A stretch of 64,000 bases of DNA from Porphyromonas uenonis 60-3 (GTDB taxonomy: Bacteria > Bacteroidota > Bacteroidia > Bacteroidales > Porphyromonadaceae): NCBI RefSeq assembly GCF_000174775.1, contig NZ_ACLR01000120.1, positions 27,319 through 91,318 of the forward strand, in the 5' to 3' direction. Below the pieces are notes generated by a model that did not search any database, was not told the DNA's origin, and saw only the letters and a program-made list of their open reading frames with translations. Both the position numbers and the translations under genes were made by a program. Every line of letters starts with the position of its first letter. The first letter of the stretch is position 1. Below are positions 58,754 through 64,000 of this stretch, in pieces.

Positions 58754-59503
58754 ATGCTACTACGGATACTATACATTATATATATAGTCTTATTTGCAGC
58801 TCCCATTTATGCGGTCCTTACCATCATCTTAGCAGTCATTATGACGGTGGGATGCTTGCTCGGCTTTGGCAAGTTCTTTAGCTATTACCCAGGACTCATC
58901 TGGTCGTGGCTAGGACTAATCCTATCCCTCTGTCCCGTCACGGTGAGAGGGCGCAAGAACTACGACAAGAAGGCCGGTCCCTACGTCGTCATGGCAAACC
59001 ACCAGGGAGCCTACGACATCTTCCTCCTCTACGGCTTCCTCGGCATCCCCTTCAAGTGGGTGATGAAAGAGTCGCTACGGCGTGTTCCCTTCGTGGGCAA
59101 AGCGTGCGCGGTGGCGGGCTTTATCTTTGTCAATGGGCATAGCATACAGAACATTCGCAATTCGCTAGACGAAGCGAAGCGCTCGCTCGGTGATGGCTAC
59201 TCTATCTTTATCTTCCCCGAGGGCAGTCGTACCCGCACGGGGCGTATGCAGCCTTTCAAAAAGGGAGGCTTCGTGATCGCTGATGAGCTAGACATCCCCA
59301 TTATCCCCGTATCCATCTCGGGCTCCTATGGTGTAATGCGTGCAGGTTCGCTCCTACCCCACTGGCGTCGCCTCTACCTAGACATACACCCGCCAGTTCA
59401 CCCTCGTGAGTTCCACACATCGGATCAGCCGATGCAAGACCTACGCGAAGAGGTCTACCACACGATACAGCAAGGCATCCACGATGGCACAGAGCGACTC
59501 TAG
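58754..59503 (+). CDS. plsC: 1-acyl-sn-glycerol-3-phosphate acyltransferase-like protein
   Basis: 249 aa from the ATG at 58754. One or two N-terminal membrane segments (about 5-45). Acyltransferase motif I NHQGAYD (H-x4-D, about 86-92) and motif III FPEGSRTRTG (about 148-157) are present. It esterifies lysophosphatidate or a related lipid. Whether it is the essential PlsC or a lipid-modifying paralogue is not decided by sequence alone; the neighbours are lipid A-type modification genes. Its end overlaps the next gene by 20 bp. Confidence 0.85.
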   Translation: MLLRILYIIYIVLFAAPIYAVLTIILAVIMTVGCLLGFGKFFSYYPGLIWSWLGLILSLCPVTVRGRKNYDKKAGPYVVMANHQGAYDIFLLYGFLGIPFKWVMKESLRRVPFVGKACAVAGFIFVNGHSIQNIRNSLDEAKRSLGDGYSIFIFPEGSRTRTGRMQPFKKGGFVIADELDIPIIPVSISGSYGVMRAGSLLPHWRRLYLDIHPPVHPREFHTSDQPMQDLREEVYHTIQQGIHDGTERL

Positions 59504-59993
59504 CACCACGGCTCCTTATCGCATCCTCTTCGTCTGCCTAGGCAATATCTGTCGCTCACCTCTCGCTGAGGCTATCATGCGGCAGCTCCTAGCCGAAGAC
59601 CCTGTGGCTTCGTCTCGGATTGAGGTTGACTCGGCTGGCATCGGAGGCTGGCACCAAGGCGAACTAGCTGATCCACGAATGCGTGCTCATGCGGCAAGAC
59701 GAAGAATTGAGATGACGCATCGGGCGAGGCAGGTGACGGATAGAGACTTTGACACCTTTGACCTAATCATCGCTATGGACGATGGCAACTACGAGGCGCT
59801 ACGTGAGCTAGCGCCTACACTAGAGCAGCAGGCTAAGGTCGTTCGCATGGCAGACTACCTCGAGCAGATGCCGTGGGACCACATTCCCGACCCATATTAC
59901 GGTGGAGCTTCGGGCTTTGAACTAGTCCTAGACTTACTTACCGAGGCATGTACTCGTCTGTACCAACGTTGCAAAGCGCAGAGCGATAAGTAA
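59484..59993 (+). CDS. Low-molecular-weight protein tyrosine phosphatase
   Basis: 169 aa from the ATG at 59484. The P-loop VCLGNICRS gives nucleophile C18 and R24 (C-x5-R-S). The general-acid loop is IPDPYYGG near residue 132. An in-frame start 78 bp further upstream lies within the acyltransferase gene and lacks support. Such phosphatases act on tyrosine kinases of polysaccharide export in many bacteria; here the neighbours are lipid-modifying enzymes, so the partner is unknown. Confidence 0.9.
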   Translation: MAQSDSSTTAPYRILFVCLGNICRSPLAEAIMRQLLAEDPVASSRIEVDSAGIGGWHQGELADPRMRAHAARRRIEMTHRARQVTDRDFDTFDLIIAMDDGNYEALRELAPTLEQQAKVVRMADYLEQMPWDHIPDPYYGGASGFELVLDLLTEACTRLYQRCKAQSDK

Positions 59994-60062
59994 GCGAGCG
60001 ACGAGCACTAGCCTTTGCGCTGGACTGATAACGATCCTATTAACAAGCAATCTTTGATTCTG

Positions 60063-61823
60063 ATGTTTCCTAAGATAAAAAGGCTTCTCTCCATCTGTGG
60101 CGACTACCTCAAGCAACTGTGGGGGCGTATGTGTAGTATGCCTTCCCTCTTTGCCTTCCTGACACTCCTACAAGTGCTTATGGGGAGCTTGATGATACTA
60201 CATCTTCGCATGGAGATGCCTCTGCTGCTTTGGCTAGGAGGCTATATCGCTGGCACTGCGATACTGATGACGCTTCCTGCCATACTGCCACAGCGGTGGT
60301 GGCGCATCACTTGGACTAGTCTGATCGTACTGCTCTCGGCTGTACTATTTATATATGAGTACTACCTGCTCACTGAGCACGGCACGCTCCTGACGCAGAC
60401 GGTCTTGCTGCAGTACTACATGCCTGCCGATGAGGTGTGTCGCTCGCTACTACCATGGAGTATGCCAATGCACACGCTACTGGAGGCCATTGGGTTGCTC
60501 TGTGGCATCAGCCTAGTGACCTGGTCAACACGCAAGGGCTGGGGAGTACTCTTCATGCTACTGCTGGTACTCATCTCAGGTGTACCACACGCTATGCAGA
60601 TTAGCCCAATAGTGGTCGAAGGTATCTCCAATGATGAGGCTTACACCCTCGCTCATGAGTACAATATGATGAGTCGCTACATCGGGACAACGCTAGGAGT
60701 CTTTGCTAATCAAAAGCGATACGATGACATGGCGCAGAACTTATGGAAAAACGTCCCGACCAACGTTCGCCTCATGCCTCAGCGCAAGCCGCACAACGTG
60801 GTAGTCATCATCGGAGAGTCCCTACGTCGTCTAGATATGCACTGCTACGGCTACCCACTAGAGAATACACCTCACCTAGACTCGCTCGTACGCTCAGGCT
60901 CGCTCACGCTATATGATGATGTCGTCTGCCCACAGCCCAACACAATCACATCACTGCGACGCGTCCTCACCATACGAGGAGAGGATGAGCAAGCGCCTTG
61001 GGATGCCACGACAACCCTACCTATCGCTTTCTCCTCTGCAGGCTACAAAACCTACTGGTGTAGCAATCAGGAGATGGCTGGAGACTGGATCGAGGAGGTT
61101 TCGCTCATAGCCTCTACCGCAGACAGCTCCTACTACACCGAGGGTAGCACCTCGAGTTCTTTTCATTGGAAAGCTGGTCGAGTCAAGTATGATGAACTCC
61201 TCCTCCCACATCTAACGGACTACCGACAGACCACTTCGCCTAGCGGTCATCTACTAGTAATGACCCACCTAATGGGCAATCATGCAGACTTTACCGATAG
61301 ATACCCACATGACCGCTTTGGTCGCTTTACGGCTGAAGATCTCCAGCGCTTGGAGCCACACCTTAGCTCAGGCGAGGCGCAAAACTCGGCAGAGTATATG
61401 AACTCAATCCTCTACAACGACTACATCGTCTCAGAGATTATCAAGTACTACAGCCATAGCTCCTCCATAGTCATCTACCTCTCCGATCATGGACTAGCTC
61501 GCTATGACAACCCCGAGGCTCCTCATCAAGCAGCTCACTCAGTCTCTGAGAGATCCCTCCAGATCCCCTTCATGGTCTATATGTCCGACCAGTTTGTAGC
61601 TGAGAATCCTGACGTCCTACTAGCCGTACAGCGTGCTCGGTACAAGCCCTTCATGACCGACCTCTTCACCTCCTCACTGATGGGACTGATGGGGATCCAG
61701 TCAAACTATACCATTCCTCGCTTACAACTGTGGAGTCTTCAGTACGACGCCACCCGCCCTAGACGTATACAAGGCTTTGGCACTGAGGTCACCTTCACAC
61801 CTAAGCATCCAGATCAGTTATGA
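60063..61823 (+). CDS. EptA-like phosphoethanolamine transferase, catalytic residues intact
   Basis: 586 aa from the ATG at 60063. Five N-terminal membrane helices precede a periplasmic sulfatase-fold domain. Metal and nucleophile sites are present: E252 in VVVIIGESLRR, candidate nucleophile threonines T294/T296 in PQPNTITSLRR, GNH in THLMGNHADF, and D475-H476 in YLSDHGLA. Such enzymes move phosphoethanolamine from phosphatidylethanolamine to lipid A or core sugars and raise resistance to cationic peptides. The next gene overlaps it by 4 bp. Confidence 0.87.
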   Translation: MFPKIKRLLSICGDYLKQLWGRMCSMPSLFAFLTLLQVLMGSLMILHLRMEMPLLLWLGGYIAGTAILMTLPAILPQRWWRITWTSLIVLLSAVLFIYEYYLLTEHGTLLTQTVLLQYYMPADEVCRSLLPWSMPMHTLLEAIGLLCGISLVTWSTRKGWGVLFMLLLVLISGVPHAMQISPIVVEGISNDEAYTLAHEYNMMSRYIGTTLGVFANQKRYDDMAQNLWKNVPTNVRLMPQRKPHNVVVIIGESLRRLDMHCYGYPLENTPHLDSLVRSGSLTLYDDVVCPQPNTITSLRRVLTIRGEDEQAPWDATTTLPIAFSSAGYKTYWCSNQEMAGDWIEEVSLIASTADSSYYTEGSTSSSFHWKAGRVKYDELLLPHLTDYRQTTSPSGHLLVMTHLMGNHADFTDRYPHDRFGRFTAEDLQRLEPHLSSGEAQNSAEYMNSILYNDYIVSEIIKYYSHSSSIVIYLSDHGLARYDNPEAPHQAAHSVSERSLQIPFMVYMSDQFVAENPDVLLAVQRARYKPFMTDLFTSSLMGLMGIQSNYTIPRLQLWSLQYDATRPRRIQGFGTEVTFTPKHPDQL

Positions 61824-63487
61824 AAAAGGCACTCTTCAACTACCTCCAGGGAGTCAAAGCTAGGACTCCACAGCTAGTATGGCTACTGATTGCGATGCTA
61901 GCGATCTTGACGCTCAATAATCTCGTCCTCCGCAGCTTACTCTCCAAGAGTGCCCCTTATCTATCTAGAGAAAATCTCCCCTTGATATGGGACACCCTCT
62001 GGATGGCTACCCTGCTCTACGTCATCCCCATCCTGATACCCCATCGCATCACGCGTCGGGTAGTCCTCATCACTGAGCTAGTACTGGTCAGTGCCGTACA
62101 CATTATGGACCTCTACCTCGTCAGTACCTACCAGATGCCATACTGTGATGCCATCGCCACGCCTATCTTTGCGACCAATAGTTCAGAGGCACACGGCTTC
62201 TTCAAGTCGCTACGACTAGATATGCCCTTCATGCTACGAGAGTGGGGCAAGCTACTACTGGCCATCTTCCTACCGCTCGGCATCTCTTGGCTGATCACTC
62301 TTGCCAAAGATGCTAAAAAGGGACTTCTCCATAAGCGCATCACACGCTTCCAGAAATATAGCTCCACAATCCTCTTCATAGTAGTCCTCGTAGGAGCACA
62401 TATACTCGGCATTGGCTACCTACGCAAGACTCGTGTCGTGGCTCGCGATGGAGCTATACAGTATAGTCTCCACGCTCCTATAGCACGCCTTTATCTGAGC
62501 AGTCGTATGTTATGTCAAAACGCTAAGCACTGCGCTCTCGACTACAGACCTCAACAAGCGACACCTCAAGAGGTGACCGTAGACTCTCTCCTACCACCGC
62601 ACAATGTCGTGCTGGTCGTCGCCGAAGATATCTACCCGCACCTGATGCACTGCTACAACCCTATCGTCAGCGACAACACCCCCACCATAGACTCCCTCCT
62701 GCAGGCTGGCCCTCTCATCAAGCTTGATAGCGTCTATAGCGCCTCGGACAATGCAGCTCTCGCAGCTGCCTGGACACTCTCCCTATGTCCTAAAGACAGT
62801 CCGAATAGCTGGGATACCTACCCCTCTATCTATAGTATCTTTCGGGTAGCAGGATACGACTCCTATTGGCTGGACAACACCCCACGCATAGCTCACGGAC
62901 TAGATGTCTACCCCCCGCTAGCAGCCGACTGCGACGACCTCTTCTTTACCAATCTTCGTGCAGACGATCAGGAGTGGACAAACATAATTCCCTATGACGA
63001 TGCTGTACTCAACCGACTCAAACCGCTAAAGGACCAGTCCCGCCTCACCACCATTCATCTTATGGGAGCGCGCAGTAACATCTGGTGGCGCATCCCCGAG
63101 GAGTTCTATAGGTACAACCGTCTATCTGCAAACACCGACATAAACCTGTCTGGCGATGCCCTAGACCACCTAGCTCAGTACTACAACGTCGTCTACTATC
63201 AGGATGACCTCCTCAAGCGGCTCATAGCGTACTACCAGGACACCCCCACGATACTTATCTTCTGTAGTCCCGTAGGCGTATACGGTGAGTGGCATCCCTA
63301 CTCAGGCGATCAGGTGACTCCCGAGACTAGAGGGCAGGTGCCGATGCTACTCTACCTCTCCCCAGCGATGCAGCGCATATCGCCCACCCTGCGAAATCAG
63401 CTACTACAGCTCAACACAAAGCGACACAACCTCAGTGACCTACCCCAGCTACTGATGCGACTCTCTGGTATCAAGGTCTCTTTGTAA
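61820..63487 (+). CDS. EptA-like paralogue lacking the catalytic residues
   Basis: 555 aa, same topology (five helices, then periplasmic domain) and alignable with the upstream protein: NVVLVVAEDIYPHLMHCYNP against NVVVIIGESLRRLDMHCYGY. However the Thr-bearing NTITS becomes NAALA, GNH becomes GAR and the metal-binding SDHG becomes SPVG (P484, V485). The frame is open and undamaged, so it is not a recent pseudogene. It is probably a pseudoenzyme, perhaps a partner of the active paralogue. Alternatively it has a different, metal-free role. Confidence 0.8.
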   Translation: MKKALFNYLQGVKARTPQLVWLLIAMLAILTLNNLVLRSLLSKSAPYLSRENLPLIWDTLWMATLLYVIPILIPHRITRRVVLITELVLVSAVHIMDLYLVSTYQMPYCDAIATPIFATNSSEAHGFFKSLRLDMPFMLREWGKLLLAIFLPLGISWLITLAKDAKKGLLHKRITRFQKYSSTILFIVVLVGAHILGIGYLRKTRVVARDGAIQYSLHAPIARLYLSSRMLCQNAKHCALDYRPQQATPQEVTVDSLLPPHNVVLVVAEDIYPHLMHCYNPIVSDNTPTIDSLLQAGPLIKLDSVYSASDNAALAAAWTLSLCPKDSPNSWDTYPSIYSIFRVAGYDSYWLDNTPRIAHGLDVYPPLAADCDDLFFTNLRADDQEWTNIIPYDDAVLNRLKPLKDQSRLTTIHLMGARSNIWWRIPEEFYRYNRLSANTDINLSGDALDHLAQYYNVVYYQDDLLKRLIAYYQDTPTILIFCSPVGVYGEWHPYSGDQVTPETRGQVPMLLYLSPAMQRISPTLRNQLLQLNTKRHNLSDLPQLLMRLSGIKVSL

Positions 63488-63565
63488 ACCTACTCCTCAC
63501 ACACAAAGGTTGCCACATGTCCTCTCCTGAAATAGTACACAGTCGGGAAGCCAACCCCAACAACA

Positions 63566-63931
63566 ATGAAACAAGAAAAAAGTAACCGAGGACGAAAGGG
63601 ATATCCCCTAGATTTCAAGTGGAGAGTCATCGATGACCTCCTAGCCACAGGCGAGAGCATCGCCACCACCAGCCAGCGCTACGGCATCACCACACGCACC
63701 ATTCGAAATTGGTTGCGTACCTTTGGTGTAGAGTTACCCAACCAAAGCACTATGAGCAAGACAAACAAGAACAAAGACGTAGATCCAGAGTACGCAGAAC
63801 TCAAGCGTGAAAACGCTCGCCTCAAAGCAGCCCTCTTCCAGGCTGAGAGCAAGGCCTTGGTCAACAAAACACTACTCGAAGTGGTCTTGAATCGCTACCA
63901 CATTGATCTAAAAAAAAAGACCGATTTGTAG
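63566..63931 (+). CDS. IS3-type transposase OrfA
   Basis: 121 aa. A helix-turn-helix region (YPLDFKWRVIDDLLATGESI, then SQRYGITTRTIRNWL) is followed by a leucine-zipper-like coil (YAELKRENARLKAALFQAES). Near the end it reads AAA-AAA-AAG through a run of nine A (63910-63918), a -1 slippage site of A-AAA-AAG form that would fuse it to OrfB. Confidence 0.85.
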   Translation: MKQEKSNRGRKGYPLDFKWRVIDDLLATGESIATTSQRYGITTRTIRNWLRTFGVELPNQSTMSKTNKNKDVDPEYAELKRENARLKAALFQAESKALVNKTLLEVVLNRYHIDLKKKTDL

Positions 63932-64000
63932 CCGTGAGACAGCTTGAACAGGCCAAAGTGAGAGATCAAAAGCTACTCCATAACCTACCTTTGTCAGCAG
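63919..64000 (+). CDS. IS3-type transposase OrfB, beginning only
   Basis: The -1 frame after the slippery run is open to the window end (DRFVAVRQLEQAKVRDQKLL). The DDE integrase core would lie outside the window. The call rests on its position after OrfA and the frameshift signal. Confidence 0.6.

Larger units (their letters stand above)
63518..64000 (+). mobile_element. IS3-family insertion sequence, left part
   Basis: The element probably begins at TGTCCTCTCCTGAAATAGT (63518), 31 bp after the EptA-like stop: it starts with TG as IS3-family ends do and lies just ahead of an OrfA/OrfB pair. The right end is beyond the window, so the inverted repeat and target duplication cannot be checked. 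Confidence 0.75.

Noticed and set aside
59406..59483. Longer N-terminus of the LMW phosphatase
   Set aside because: The extra 26 residues are the out-of-frame shadow of the acyltransferase gene and have no family counterpart.

Overview
The window looks like chromosomal DNA of a Bacteroidota member, most likely a Porphyromonas species (about 50-55% GC). The evidence is the type IX secretion genes PorV and DUF5103/Plug, promoters of the Bacteroidota form (TTTG about 20 bp before TAnnTTTG), DUF5074/TonB-receptor pairing, long S16 and LepA/YebC/DnaB orthologues of Bacteroidales type, and porV followed directly by ispF. Genus-level assignment is inference.

Layout. 1-4.5 kb: the end of a probable ispH, a lipoprotein, comM, porV and ispF. 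5-13 kb: mscS-type channel, pheT, yebC, lepA, dnaB. 13.5-20.5 kb: the distal half of the division/cell-wall cluster (murG, murC, ftsQ, ftsA, ftsZ) followed by MTA/SAH nucleosidase. 20.6-26.6 kb: a BtuG-like beta-propeller lipoprotein, a BtuB-like TonB receptor, a MATE transporter, prmA. 26.7-37.5 kb: gyrB, three glycosyltransferases, an LTA-synthase-like sulfatase-fold enzyme, a 1.1-kb structured noncoding stretch, gyrA. 37.5-41.7 kb: TPR protein, T9SS plug-type protein, GH3-family enzyme. 41.8-52.5 kb, minus strand: a tripartite RND efflux operon ending in a PII-like gene, a Fur-family gene, metK behind a SAM-II-like riboswitch, formate-THF ligase, tRNA-Thr(CGT). 52.7-56 kb: a cobalamin riboswitch ahead of nrdDG. 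56.6-63.5 kb: rpsP, an M16 peptidase, and a membrane-lipid cluster (PlsC-like acyltransferase, LMW phosphatase, two EptA-like phosphoethanolamine transferases, the second apparently catalytically dead). 63.5-64 kb: left part of an IS3-type insertion sequence.

Most genes are housekeeping. The unusual content is mainly noncoding: (i) arrays of short palindromes repeated with a strict 22-bp period in five gaps, most of them just upstream of a TAnnTTTG box; (ii) a roughly 180-bp interspersed repeat (called R1 here) in five intergenic gaps, itself loosely 21-22-bp periodic; (iii) two metabolite riboswitches; (iv) a gap before gyrA with tandem promoters and strong stem-loops. Several predicted start codons were moved from TTG/GTG positions inside promoters to downstream ATGs; the MATE gene instead seems to need a non-AUG start.
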